Origin: Bacteroidales bacterium
GTDB lineage: Bacteria; Bacteroidota; Bacteroidia; Bacteroidales; UBA932
NCBI GenBank assembly: GCA_021443605.1
Contig: JABUTQ010000095.1
Location: 1-26,325, forward strand
Reading direction: 5' to 3'
Length of the DNA stretch: 26,325 nucleotides
How positions within the stretch are numbered: the first letter of the stretch is position 1; each line of letters starts with the position of its first letter. Position numbers and translations under genes: made by a program. The notes beneath the pieces are model-generated. The model did no database searches, had not been told where the DNA came from, and was given only the letters and a program-made list of their open reading frames with translations. This document shows, piece after piece, positions 6,786 to 15,527 of the stretch.

Positions 6786-8167
6786 CGCTTTTTCCAGTAG
6801 TTTTCTATCTCCTCGAGGGAAAGACCTGTGGTTTCGGGGACGTGACGCCACATTATATACATATAAGGGAGGCAGCAGAAAGCGAATAGGAAGAATGTGC
6901 CGGCGGGGGTGAGAGTGGCCATACACCAGGGGGTGAACTGTCCGATGAGGTAAGTCCCCACCCAGAGAGAAAGGCCGGCGATGCTCATTGCTATGCCGCG
7001 CACGTTGTTCGGATACATTTCGCTCAAGAGCACGAACACCACCGCGCTGATGGAGATTGCCTGGCAGAAGATGTAGAGAAGGAAGAACACCAAAAGGAGC
7101 GTGCCGCCGTTGCCTGTGGCGAATATTACGCCGATGATGACAAGGCAGGCAATCATTCCACTTACGCCCCAGTATATGAGTTTCTTCCTCCCGACTTTGT
7201 CGATTATGAACACCGCCAGAACAGTGGTAAGCATATTCACAAGACCGACAAGAATAGTTGAGAACATAGAATCGCTTGTTGCAAGGCCTGCATCCGCAAA
7301 AATGTCGGGGCCGTAGTACAGAACGGCATTCACACCCATAAACTGGCCCAAAATCGCGATGGCCGCCCCTATGAACAAGGCCTTCATGATTCCCGGATGG
7401 CGCAATTCAGACCACTTGGACTTGACTTCTCCTGAGATGTTGGCTTTCGTGGCATTCAATTCAGCCATAGCCCCTTCCTTGGAAGTCATCAGACGTCTGA
7501 ACACTTCAAAGGCTCTATTTTCCTGTCCTTTGACCATAAGCCATCTCGGACTTTCAGGGATGAAGAACAATATAAGGAAGAACAACAGCGCCACAAAAGT
7601 CTCGCTCCCGAGCATTCCTCTCCAGTATTCGCTCACGAAAACTGTTTCCAGCCAGCCCTGCAGCAGACTTGTCTCCGAGTTCTTGAGTATGATAAAATTC
7701 ACAAGGTACGAAAGGAGCAACCCGAGTGTGATTGCAAGCTGATAAAGGGAAACCATTGTCCCGCGAATCTTGGCGGGAGATACCTCTGATATGTATATCG
7801 GAGAAACAATCGACACTATGCCTATACCAACTCCGCCTATAATTCTGTAAAGGACAAGGTCTTGGAAACCAACGCAGATACAGCACCCTATTGCCGATAC
7901 GCTGAAGAATATCGCCGCGATAATCATCGTAATCTTCCTTCCGAGATAATCGCTCATCAATCCTGCCACAGCAACTCCGAGAATCGTCCCCACGAGGGCA
8001 CATCCCACATACCACCCTTTGGAAATCTCATTGAGGGCAAATTGTGCCGATACGGTTGCAGTGGTTCCGGAAATCACTCCGGTGTCATATCCGAACAATA
8101 TTCCTCCAAGAGCAGCCACTATTGAAAGGAATATCACATACGAGTTGTTTGCTTTATACTGAGACAT
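6782..8167 (-). CDS. MFS sugar porter (sugar:H+ symporter family)
   Basis: A 461-residue, 12-helix inner-membrane transporter with all sugar porter signatures: GGILFGYDTGVISG in helix 1, DYLGRK in the first cytosolic loop, RIIGGVGIGIVSIVSPIYISE with EVSPAKIRG, PESPRWLM after helix 6, GQFMGVNAVLYYGP in helix 7, DKVGRKK, and VPETTGLSLEEIE at the end. It resembles XylE/GalP/glucose transporters and should import a monosaccharide or a small sugar from the periplasm. The second gene of the leftward operon, it starts 6 bp after the DUF4434 gene and its TGA overlaps the CE2 start as ATGA. Within this PUL the likely cargo is an N-acetylhexosamine or its derivative, but specificity cannot be seen in the sequence. 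Confidence 0.92.
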   Translation of the reverse strand: MSQYKANNSYVIFLSIVAALGGILFGYDTGVISGTTATVSAQFALNEISKGWYVGCALVGTILGVAVAGLMSDYLGRKITMIIAAIFFSVSAIGCCICVGFQDLVLYRIIGGVGIGIVSIVSPIYISEVSPAKIRGTMVSLYQLAITLGLLLSYLVNFIILKNSETSLLQGWLETVFVSEYWRGMLGSETFVALLFFLILFFIPESPRWLMVKGQENRAFEVFRRLMTSKEGAMAELNATKANISGEVKSKWSELRHPGIMKALFIGAAIAILGQFMGVNAVLYYGPDIFADAGLATSDSMFSTILVGLVNMLTTVLAVFIIDKVGRKKLIYWGVSGMIACLVIIGVIFATGNGGTLLLVFFLLYIFCQAISISAVVFVLLSEMYPNNVRGIAMSIAGLSLWVGTYLIGQFTPWCMATLTPAGTFFLFAFCCLPYMYIMWRHVPETTGLSLEEIENYWKKR

Positions 8168-8173
8168 TGTATG

Positions 8174-9247
8174 CTACTTTTTGATGTCAAAATACTCCAT
8201 ATAGCGGTCATAAAGGTGGCCTGCCTGCATATAAGCCGATTGAGGGCTCATAAAATGGGAGAACTCAAAGGTGATTGCCTTGTCGTATCCGGCGCGTTTG
8301 GCCGCCTCAAGCTTCAGACGGAGCTTGTCGAACTTGATGGGGAAAAACTTGATGGGCATATCGCGGTCGAAGCTCTCCGCATTCGTCCAGCACTGCATAC
8401 CCCATTTGTCCGCAAGTTTCTTGTTTACAGTGAAAAACGCATCAAGCTCATCGTAGTCGATGTGGCCGTCCTGGAAGGCGCACGCATCCACATATTCGTG
8501 AATCCCTTCGAAAATCTCGTTCCATTCCCTTTCGTGCTGGGCGACACTTACGGAATTTTCTTTAGTGATACGGCTTGCATCAACAGCCTTTTTGCCGTCA
8601 ATCCACGGAGAGATGAAAGTGGGCAGCCCGTCAGAGACCTCCTTGCACTGCTTTCCGAGGCTTCTGAAACACTCAATCGCCCCTTTTGTGGCACGCGAGA
8701 GCTCTGTGCTGAGGTACCAGCCGGCAAAGCTCTTGTATTTCTTGCCATATCTCTCCCACACCTCGTCAATGACAAATTTGTTAGCTTCCACTTCGTAGCT
8801 CATATTGCCTGTGTCCCAATACTTTCCGGAATCGTAAAGCCCGAGACGGAATTTCATGTCGTATTTGTCTGCAAGGCGGCAGAAAAGATCAATCAGATCC
8901 ACGGAAGGCATATAACACCCTTTCTTCAAGAGATATGGAGAAGGATAGGTAATGAATTTCCTGTATCCGCAACGAATATCGATTACGGTATCGATACCCA
9001 TCGCCTTCATATAGCGAAAATCTTGATCCCACTCCTTTTCTCCCCAGTTCTGGTGAGGTATATCGTGAGAAATTTCGTCAAGGAAGGTTCCCGTGATGGG
9101 GAGACCTGCACCTTTTGGTACGATGAGGTTGCTTTCGTCCGGGACAATTGAAGTGTTTTTGTCAGCTGCGTGAGCGACAATGCCCGGAGCCACAAGTGTG
9201 GCGGCGCATGCAATGGATGCATCTTTGATAAATAGCCTACGGTCCAT
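8174..9247 (-). CDS. Tat-exported DUF4434-like TIM-barrel protein, putative glycosidase
   Basis: The ATG at 9247 is chosen because it begins a twin-arginine signal (MDRRLFIKDAS, then a hydrophobic stretch ending VAHA); the longer frame runs through the promoter. The 357-residue product has the pattern I associate with DUF4434: LPITGTFLDEISHDIPHQNWG, then FRYMKAMGIDTVIDIRCGY, FRLGLYDSGKYW, and FAGWYLSTELS with a glutamate after a barrel strand. CWTNAESFDRD provides a possible second acidic residue. These features suggest a clan GH-A-like barrel with unknown substrate. It is the first gene of the leftward operon behind a good promoter. The family name is from memory and needs a profile search; the export signal and barrel-like pattern are seen directly. 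Confidence 0.65.
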   Translation of the reverse strand: MDRRLFIKDASIACAATLVAPGIVAHAADKNTSIVPDESNLIVPKGAGLPITGTFLDEISHDIPHQNWGEKEWDQDFRYMKAMGIDTVIDIRCGYRKFITYPSPYLLKKGCYMPSVDLIDLFCRLADKYDMKFRLGLYDSGKYWDTGNMSYEVEANKFVIDEVWERYGKKYKSFAGWYLSTELSRATKGAIECFRSLGKQCKEVSDGLPTFISPWIDGKKAVDASRITKENSVSVAQHEREWNEIFEGIHEYVDACAFQDGHIDYDELDAFFTVNKKLADKWGMQCWTNAESFDRDMPIKFFPIKFDKLRLKLEAAKRAGYDKAITFEFSHFMSPQSAYMQAGHLYDRYMEYFDIKK

Positions 9248-9269
9248 ATTTTCGGTGTTCTTTTTCTTA

Positions 9270-9301
9270 CAAAAATATGTCTTTCCCCTCAAAAAAACAA
9301 A
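9270..9301 (-). promoter_or_regulatory. Promoter of the leftward PUL operon
   Basis: On the minus strand TTTG (9298-9301) and TATTTTTG (9270-9277) are 20 nt apart, matching the Bacteroidetes consensus. Transcription would start near 9263, about 16 nt before the DUF4434 ATG. Confidence 0.65.
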
Positions 9302-9325
9302 GGCTCCGGCGCATGATGAAAGAAG

Positions 9326-9360
9326 TTTTGCATAATAAATTGTTTTATTATTTATCTTTG
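9326..9360 (+). promoter_or_regulatory. Promoter of the ROK regulator gene
   Basis: TTTG (9327-9330) and TATCTTTG (9353-9360) are 22 nt apart. The spacer contains a perfect 8-bp palindrome (9332-9351), so a bound repressor would block this promoter. The predicted transcript starts about 15 nt before the ATG at 9382. Confidence 0.65.
9332..9351. promoter_or_regulatory. Candidate ROK operator A
   Basis: ATAATAAA, 4 nt, TTTATTAT is a perfect inverted repeat lying between the -33 and -7 boxes of the ROK gene promoter. A near-identical copy (15 of 16 half-site bases) lies upstream of susC. Position and symmetry suit autoregulation; binding is inferred. Confidence 0.5.
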
Positions 9361-9381
9361 TAATTGAAGAACGCTTTACAA

Positions 9382-10560
9382 ATGAAAACACAGATTCTGA
9401 AAGACCTCATTCTCCATGGTAAAACCGTGGCTCCGACCATTGCGGAAAGGCTCTCGATAAGTATCCCCACAATAAACAAATATCTCCACGAGCTGATTGA
9501 CGAAGGGCTTGTGCTGACCTTTGGCAAAGATGGCTCTTCGCGAGGACGTAAACCGGTGATTTACAGCGTAAATCCCGATGCCTGTTATTTCTGCGGGGTT
9601 GATATCAATCAGCACAGCCTGGAGATAATGCTCGTCAACATGGAGGGAGAAGAGGTGCGTGGCGAGTCGGTCGCCGACAGTTTCATCTTTGATAACACCC
9701 CCATAGTATTGGCCGATATTTGCAAGAGAGTCAAGGCGTTTTTGGACAGCGATGAAGCTACTTCTCAAAAGGTTAGGATGGTCTCTTTCAACATATCCGG
9801 CAGAGTAAACTCAGAGACGGGATATTCATACAGCATCTTCAATTTCGAAGGCAACGACCGGCCTCTGTCCCAGACACTTGCCGAGCTTATCGGTTATCCC
9901 GTAACGATAGACAACAACACCCGCTCAATGACTTACGGAGAGATTCTGGCAGGCTCTATGAAAGGGCACAAGGACGGGCTTTTCATAAATTTCTCCTGGG
10001 GACTCGGTTTGGGAATCCTCATTGACGGCAGGCTTTACACGGGGATGAAGGGCTACGCGGGCGAATTGGGGCACATCCATAAGTTCGACAACAACATAAT
10101 GTGCCATTGCGGAAGGGTGGGATGCCTTGAAACCGAAGTGAGCATCAGCGCGATTGCCCGCCACATCGACGAAGAGATTCAAAGAGGGCGTCCATCGATC
10201 ATTTATCAGATTGTTCAGGCAAAGGGACTCTCCGCAATAAGCACAAGCTGCATCAACGAGGCGCTCGACAGGGAGGATCCACTCACTATGGACGTCGTGG
10301 AGACGGCGGCTCGGCTTCTCGGGGAAAACCTTGCCAATCTCATAAATGTCTTCAATCCCGAAATTGTGGTCATAGGGGGAACTCAATCCCTGCACATGGC
10401 GTTCTTCCTCGATGCCGTCAAACAGGCGGTCACCCGTTATTCTCTGAAACTGCTCTACAAAGACATCGTCATTGAGCCATCCACCCTGAAAGGCAAAGGG
10501 GGAGTGATTGGTGCCGCCCTCAATGCAAGAAAGGTATATTTTACTAAAATGCAGCTATAA
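9382..10560 (+). CDS. ROK-family transcriptional regulator (NagC/XylR-like)
   Basis: The ATG at 9382 is preferred to the TTG 18 bp earlier because the helix-turn-helix domain then begins normally. Residues 1-60 form a winged helix (VAPTIAERLSISIPTINKYL is the HTH). Residues 68-392 form the ROK sugar-kinase fold with the zinc motif CHCGRVGCLE (C241, C243, C248) and ELGHIH (E228, H231). The catalytic aspartate of ROK kinases, normally in an NDA-type motif, appears as N179 in IDNNTRS, so the protein should bind but not phosphorylate its sugar. ROK repressors respond to sugars such as GlcNAc-6-P or xylose. It sits between two divergent PUL operons and is the only regulator in the locus, so it is the likely inducer sensor. 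Confidence 0.9.
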   Translation: MKTQILKDLILHGKTVAPTIAERLSISIPTINKYLHELIDEGLVLTFGKDGSSRGRKPVIYSVNPDACYFCGVDINQHSLEIMLVNMEGEEVRGESVADSFIFDNTPIVLADICKRVKAFLDSDEATSQKVRMVSFNISGRVNSETGYSYSIFNFEGNDRPLSQTLAELIGYPVTIDNNTRSMTYGEILAGSMKGHKDGLFINFSWGLGLGILIDGRLYTGMKGYAGELGHIHKFDNNIMCHCGRVGCLETEVSISAIARHIDEEIQRGRPSIIYQIVQAKGLSAISTSCINEALDREDPLTMDVVETAARLLGENLANLINVFNPEIVVIGGTQSLHMAFFLDAVKQAVTRYSLKLLYKDIVIEPSTLKGKGGVIGAALNARKVYFTKMQL

Positions 10561-10571
10561 TTGCGACTTTT

Positions 10572-10591
10572 AAAATAAAGCATTTTATTAT
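10572..10591. promoter_or_regulatory. Candidate ROK operator B, upstream of susC
   Basis: AAAATAAA, 4 nt, TTTATTAT matches operator A at 15 of 16 half-site positions with the same 4-nt spacer. It starts 11 nt after the regulator stop and ends 98 nt before the susC ATG. The region is very AT-rich, which weakens the match somewhat. Confidence 0.45.
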
Positions 10592-10637
10592 ATCCCCCGC
10601 AATATTGGGGTAATAAAATAAATTTTAGGTTTTATTT
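10583..10637. other. Overlapping inverted repeats in the susC leader region
   Basis: TTTTATTA (10583-10590) and TAATAAAA (10611-10618) flank a CCCC/GGGG stem (10595-10598 with 10607-10610) around an 8-nt loop. AAATAAA (10616-10622) and TTTATTT (10631-10637) form another inverted repeat with an 8-nt spacer. There is no T-run for a classical terminator. They may be further regulator sites, or the end of the ROK transcript. No convincing TAnnTTTG box is found between 10561 and 10689, so the susC promoter remains unassigned. Confidence 0.4.
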
Positions 10638-10689
10638 CTAAATTGAAATGTTTTCATTTTAATTTTACATATAAATTAAAAACTACTAT

Positions 10690-13600
10690 ATGGCATTAGA
10701 ATCAAAATCGCTTAAAACGGCTCTCGCCTGTGTGGCATTACTGCTTGTGAGCACACTCGCATTTGCCCAGAACAAAGTGAGCGGCAAGGTGACCGACCCT
10801 GCCGGAGAACCGTTGCCGGGGGTGGCTGTCGTTGTCCGGGGAACAACCCTGGGAACAATCACCGACCCCGACGGCAGCTATTCTATTCAAGTGAAAAACG
10901 GCGAGACTTTGGAGTTCTCTTCCATCGGGCTCGTCACACAAACTTTCCTCTACGACGGCAGTTATAAAACCAAGAACGTCGTGATGGAAGAAGACAAGCT
11001 TTTCCTCGATGAACTTGTGGTGGTCGGGTATGGTACACAAAAGAAATCGTCTATGACGAGCGCCGTTTCGGCAATTTCCGGCGGCGAACTGATGAAAGCC
11101 CCTTCCACAAACGTTTCGCAGCTTCTCGGAGGAAAGCTCCCGGGCATCTCTTCTGTGCAAGAATCGGGAGAGCCGGGGCTCGACCAGGCGGTGCTTCGCA
11201 TCCGCGGCTCCGTTTATGGAGTAGCTTATGTGGTTGACGGTTTCCCGGTAGATAATATCAACGACATCGACCCCAACGACATCGAGAGCGTATCTGTGTT
11301 GAAGGATGGCGCTTCGGCGGCTGTTTATGGTTTGAAGGCTTCCGGCGGTGTAATTATCATCACAACCCGAAAAGGGCAGAAGGGAGCCCCGAAAATCACT
11401 TATAATGTCTCTTTGGGAGCTTCGCTCAATGCAAACTTCCCCCAATTTATGGATGGCCCCCAGTTCGCCTATTACTACAATGTGGCGGATATGATGGATA
11501 AACTTGCCAGCGGAGCGATCAAGACAGCCGAGGAATATACCCCTTATTTCACACAGGAGCAGGTTGCCTTGATGAAAAACGGAGACCCGACGGATGGTTA
11601 CGACAATGTGAACTATATAGATAAGGTATATGGCACAGGTTTCAACCAGAAACACAATGTGACTGTACAGGGCGGTACGGACAAGGTACGCTACTTCGCT
11701 TCGTTCGGTTATCTCGGGCAAAAGGGTAATATCGACAATTACAACTACACCCGCTACAATATCCGCTCTAACGTAGAAGCAACAATCGCAAACAATTTTG
11801 TCTTCACATTGGGCCTTTCGGGAGTGCTTTCAAACCGTCAGACTCCGGCCTTCTCTACAGGCGGCAGCGATACGGGATACGAAAGCGGCTGGCTCTCAAT
11901 TGCAAATCAGACTATACAGATGCACCCTTATCTGCCCGAAAAATACAATGGGAAATATACCGCGTCCATCAAGAAAAACACCTCTCTTCCGCAAAGCCCG
12001 CTGGCTGCAATCTACGAATCGGGATACAAGAAAACCCGCAGCACTGAAGGGACGGTGAATGCGTCACTTGCTTATAACGCACCTTGGCTCAAGGGATTGC
12101 AGATAAAAGTGTCGGGATCTTTTGACTATGGAACATCTTTCAACAAGAACCTCAACACGCCTTATTATCTGTCGGCATTCTATGATGGTGCATACCACGA
12201 TATGAGCGATCCCCGCGGAGTGGGCAACGGCAACGAACTTGGAGAAGGGACGACTTATTCTCAAAGCATTGACGGACAGGCAAGTATCGCCTATGTAAAT
12301 TCTTTTGACAAACACAATGTTGACGTGCTTGTCCTCGGTGAAGTTCGAGACTACATTTCGAATGCCCATTCGGCATACGCCAAGAAACTCCCTTTCGCCT
12401 CTCTTCCGGAACTTTCGAACGGAACTCCCGCCGACAATCCTATCTCAGGCTGGAGCGGCCAGAGCCGAAGCGCGGGCTTCGTGTTCAGGGCCCGTTACAA
12501 TTATGCAGAAAAATATCTTGCAGAGTTTACGGGGCGCTATGACGGCTCTTACAAATTCGCCGGTATGGCAAACACCCGTTGGGGCTTCTTCCCGTCTGGT
12601 TCCATCGGCTGGGTAATGAGCAAGGAAGATTGGATGAAGGACGTTACGACTATAACCAATTTGAAGTTGCGCGCTTCAGTGGGACTCCTCGGTGCCGACA
12701 ATGCCAGCGCATTCTCGTACCTGAGCACCTATTCACAGTGGAAAAACGTGATTCTGGCCAACGGAAGCACCCAGTCTATAAATCCCGCATATTATGCTTC
12801 GGGAGTTCCCAACCCCAATCTCACTTGGGAGAAGAACCTCTCGTACAACATAGGATTCGACCTCGATTTGTGGAGGGGGATGCTCGCATTCGAGGTTGAC
12901 GGCTTCTATAACCACACATTTGATATGCTGACATATCAGGGAAGCAACTTCTCTCCTTCAATGGGTGGTTATTATCCTTCTATCGTAAACAAGAATGCAA
13001 TTGATACTAAGGGTATTGACGTCCTCGTTTCTCACCGCCACAGCGTGAATGCGGGGAGCAAGCCGCTCATCTACGGCATCAGCGCGAGCGTGACTTATGC
13101 AAAATCGCGCTGGCTGATATATCCCGACTCTCCAAACGACCCGGAGGGGTGGAAACTTACCGGGAAGCCCGTGGGATCGTTCCTTGCATGGATTGCAGAC
13201 GGTCTTTACAAGAGCGAAGAGGAGATTGACAACAGTGCGTGGTTCGGAACCCGTCCGTGCGTGGGTGATATCAAATACCGCGACCTCAACGGAGACGGCA
13301 CCATTGACTATTACGACAAGACTTTGGTGGGGCGTCCCAACCGTCCTCAAGTGACATACGGCCTCAATTTCGACATTGCGTGGAACGGCATCGACTTCAA
13401 CTGCCAGTTTACCGGCGGCGCCCTCTTTGACGTATCGCTCACCGGAACATACTACAACGGCAACGACGACAACACCGTCTGGACACAGACCTTCAAGGAG
13501 GGAGCAAACTCTCCCCTCTTCCTTGTCCAAAACGCTTACAGCATATACAATACCGAAGGGACTTTCCCCAGACTCACACTCGGAGCCACCGGACATGGCG

Positions 13601-13860
13601 GCGACAATGGCCTTGCCTCAACTTTCTGGCTTCGTGACGGTCGTTATCTCAGATTGAAGACCTGCCAACTTGGCTACACTCTCCCTTCAAAATTAACCCA
13701 ACAAGCAAAAATCGAAGCGATAAGGTTTTTCGTTGAAGGGCAGAATCTATTCACTCTCAGTGGCTTGCCTCAAGGAATCGACCCTGAGTCTCCGGGGGTG
13801 AACAATGGTTATTATCCACAGCAAAGACTTCTTATGGGTGGTCTTACATTAACATTCTAA
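10690..13860 (+). CDS. SusC/RagA-type TonB-dependent outer membrane transporter
   Basis: A 1056-residue outer-membrane protein with a Sec signal (about 1-27, ending AFAQ), a carboxypeptidase-regulatory-like beta-sandwich domain (about 28-100, with VSGKVTDPAGEPLPGV and DPDGSYSI), a TonB-box-like segment ELVVVGYGTQKKSSMTSAVS (about 109-128), a plug domain (LRIRGSVYGVAYVVDGFP, VLKDGASAAVYGLKASGGVI) and a long barrel ending in the aromatic residue of LMGGLTLTF. SusC proteins import oligosaccharides together with a SusD partner, powered by TonB-ExbBD. There is no N-terminal extension that would signal an anti-sigma factor, in agreement with ROK control. It is the first gene of the eight-gene rightward operon; susD follows after 12 bp. 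Confidence 0.97.
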   Translation: MALESKSLKTALACVALLLVSTLAFAQNKVSGKVTDPAGEPLPGVAVVVRGTTLGTITDPDGSYSIQVKNGETLEFSSIGLVTQTFLYDGSYKTKNVVMEEDKLFLDELVVVGYGTQKKSSMTSAVSAISGGELMKAPSTNVSQLLGGKLPGISSVQESGEPGLDQAVLRIRGSVYGVAYVVDGFPVDNINDIDPNDIESVSVLKDGASAAVYGLKASGGVIIITTRKGQKGAPKITYNVSLGASLNANFPQFMDGPQFAYYYNVADMMDKLASGAIKTAEEYTPYFTQEQVALMKNGDPTDGYDNVNYIDKVYGTGFNQKHNVTVQGGTDKVRYFASFGYLGQKGNIDNYNYTRYNIRSNVEATIANNFVFTLGLSGVLSNRQTPAFSTGGSDTGYESGWLSIANQTIQMHPYLPEKYNGKYTASIKKNTSLPQSPLAAIYESGYKKTRSTEGTVNASLAYNAPWLKGLQIKVSGSFDYGTSFNKNLNTPYYLSAFYDGAYHDMSDPRGVGNGNELGEGTTYSQSIDGQASIAYVNSFDKHNVDVLVLGEVRDYISNAHSAYAKKLPFASLPELSNGTPADNPISGWSGQSRSAGFVFRARYNYAEKYLAEFTGRYDGSYKFAGMANTRWGFFPSGSIGWVMSKEDWMKDVTTITNLKLRASVGLLGADNASAFSYLSTYSQWKNVILANGSTQSINPAYYASGVPNPNLTWEKNLSYNIGFDLDLWRGMLAFEVDGFYNHTFDMLTYQGSNFSPSMGGYYPSIVNKNAIDTKGIDVLVSHRHSVNAGSKPLIYGISASVTYAKSRWLIYPDSPNDPEGWKLTGKPVGSFLAWIADGLYKSEEEIDNSAWFGTRPCVGDIKYRDLNGDGTIDYYDKTLVGRPNRPQVTYGLNFDIAWNGIDFNCQFTGGALFDVSLTGTYYNGNDDNTVWTQTFKEGANSPLFLVQNAYSIYNTEGTFPRLTLGATGHGGDNGLASTFWLRDGRYLRLKTCQLGYTLPSKLTQQAKIEAIRFFVEGQNLFTLSGLPQGIDPESPGVNNGYYPQQRLLMGGLTLTF

Positions 13861-13872
13861 GGAGAGCGCAGT

Positions 13873-15525
13873 ATGAAAAAATTACTATACATAATTTTAG
13901 CAGTTGCAGCCCTTTCTTCCTGCAACAAGTTCTTGGATTTAACTCCTACCGACAGCGTGTCCGACAACGTAATCTGGGAAAGCACCACGAATGCCGAGTA
14001 CGCGATAAACTACATCTACAGTTACACTTACGACATTGCGGCTTCACAGACCTCAGTGGGATTGAGCGAGGCTCTCACCGATATGTTCAAATACGGCTCA
14101 TACAACTACAACGCCCTTTGCTACATCCCGAGCGAAATCGCTTATGGTGACGAATCCACATTATCTGCCTCTTATGTAGATACTTATCTCGGCACCTGGA
14201 GCACCTGGTACGGAGCAGTACGCAGGACAAATCAGGCCATTTCCGAACTCTACAGCAAAGGAAAGATGTCTGACGAAGACAAGACCCGCCTTGCTGCGGA
14301 ACTTCGCTTTATGCGCGCCTATATCTACTTCGATTTGGTAAAACGATACAAAGAGGTGATTCTTTATGATGAAGATTTGACGCAGATTGCAAAAGACAGG
14401 AAAGTTTCCACCGAAGAAGAGTGCTGGAACTTCATCCTTGACGATTTGAAGTACGCTGCCGAAAATCTTCCCGAGGCATCTGCCGCCAACGGGCGCATCA
14501 ACAAGGGGATGGCTTGGGCCTTTATCACCCGCAGTATGCTGTATGCCGGCAAGTATCAAGAGGTTATCGATGCGGCAGCTGCCGTTGAAGCACTCGGTTA
14601 TAAACTTGAAGACAATTATGCCGACGCATTCACCAAGAGCGTGACTGCAGGAAACAAAGAGGCTATTCTTCAGTATCAGTTTATGCGCAGTGAGCAGGTA
14701 ACTCACAATTTCGACTTCTACTACACCCCCGGCGGCGACTACTATGCAAAAGGCGAAGCCGGTGGAGGTTATGGCACTCCTACGCAGGAAATGGTTGAGT
14801 CATACGAACTTGCAACAGGCGGATTCCCCAACTGGACCCCATGGCACGGCACAACCACAGACACACCTCCGTACGCAGACCTCGAGCCCCGCTTCCAGGC
14901 AACAGTGCTTTACAATGGTGCTATTTGGAAGAATCGCGCAATTGAGCCTTTTGTCGGTGGAACTGACGGCTGGTGCACCTGGAACACGGATCGTGAGCCG
15001 AAAGGAAGAACCACAACGGGTTATTATCTTCGCAAGATGGTTGACGAGACGCATAACGTAATCACGCAGAGCGGCTCCGTTTCACCCGTGACAATCTTAC
15101 GCTACGGCGAGGTACTCCTGAACAAGGCCGAAGCCGCTTATTATCTTAATAAAGAGGATATTGCAAATGAGGCAGTGAAACTTATCCGCAATCGTGTGGG
15201 GCTCCCTTACACTGCAAAGGCAGGTATGGCGCTTTGGAACGCCATTCGTCAGGAGAGAAAGGTGGAACTTGCAATGGAAGGGCTCTGGTACTGGGATCTC
15301 CGTCGTTGGGGTGTAGCCCACAAGGCATATCCGGAAGGGCTTTCGGGTTATCAGCAGCACGGTCTCAAGATTGAGTATGATATGGCGACCGACACCTATA
15401 CCTACACTTATGTGAGCGTAGATGATTCCGACCGTAAATTCCCTCAAAAGCTGTATCGCTTCCCTATGCCGGTCAGCGAACTCTCAACCAATACTTTAGT
15501 CGATCAATATCCTGAATGGAAATAG
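13873..15525 (+). CDS. SusD/RagB-type glycan-binding surface lipoprotein
   Basis: A 550-residue lipoprotein with lipobox ALSSC17. It has the SusD arrangement of tetratricopeptide-like helices: early FLDLTPTDSVSDNVIWES, then RRTNQAISELY, LAAELRFMRAYIYFDLVKRY, and near the end RNRVGLPY, AIRQERKVELAMEGLWYWDLRRW, and a C-terminal KLYRFPMPVSEL. SusD proteins cap the extracellular face of SusC and bind the target glycan. GGAG at 13861-13864 gives a modest ribosome binding site. Tight spacing with susC and the next gene fits co-translation and a stoichiometric complex. The glycan bound cannot be deduced from the sequence. Confidence 0.96.
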   Translation: MKKLLYIILAVAALSSCNKFLDLTPTDSVSDNVIWESTTNAEYAINYIYSYTYDIAASQTSVGLSEALTDMFKYGSYNYNALCYIPSEIAYGDESTLSASYVDTYLGTWSTWYGAVRRTNQAISELYSKGKMSDEDKTRLAAELRFMRAYIYFDLVKRYKEVILYDEDLTQIAKDRKVSTEEECWNFILDDLKYAAENLPEASAANGRINKGMAWAFITRSMLYAGKYQEVIDAAAAVEALGYKLEDNYADAFTKSVTAGNKEAILQYQFMRSEQVTHNFDFYYTPGGDYYAKGEAGGGYGTPTQEMVESYELATGGFPNWTPWHGTTTDTPPYADLEPRFQATVLYNGAIWKNRAIEPFVGGTDGWCTWNTDREPKGRTTTGYYLRKMVDETHNVITQSGSVSPVTILRYGEVLLNKAEAAYYLNKEDIANEAVKLIRNRVGLPYTAKAGMALWNAIRQERKVELAMEGLWYWDLRRWGVAHKAYPEGLSGYQQHGLKIEYDMATDTYTYTYVSVDDSDRKFPQKLYRFPMPVSELSTNTLVDQYPEWK

Positions 15526-15527
15526 TT

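Noticed and set aside
6786..6926. N-terminal extension of the CE2-like esterase
   Set aside because: The extra 47 residues lie within the porter gene, and the ATG at 6785 gives both an ATGA overlap and a normal lipoprotein signal.
9248..9391. N-terminal extension of the DUF4434-like protein
   Set aside because: The extension runs through the divergent promoter region and would bury the twin-arginine signal that begins at 9247.
10660..10667. TAATTTTA as the -7 box for susC
   Set aside because: The last base deviates from TAnnTTTG and no TTG lies 17-23 nt upstream; in such AT-rich DNA the match is not convincing.
10738..11721. 327-codon minus-strand frame inside susC
   Set aside because: It is antisense to the clearly real SusC gene and has no recognisable motif.
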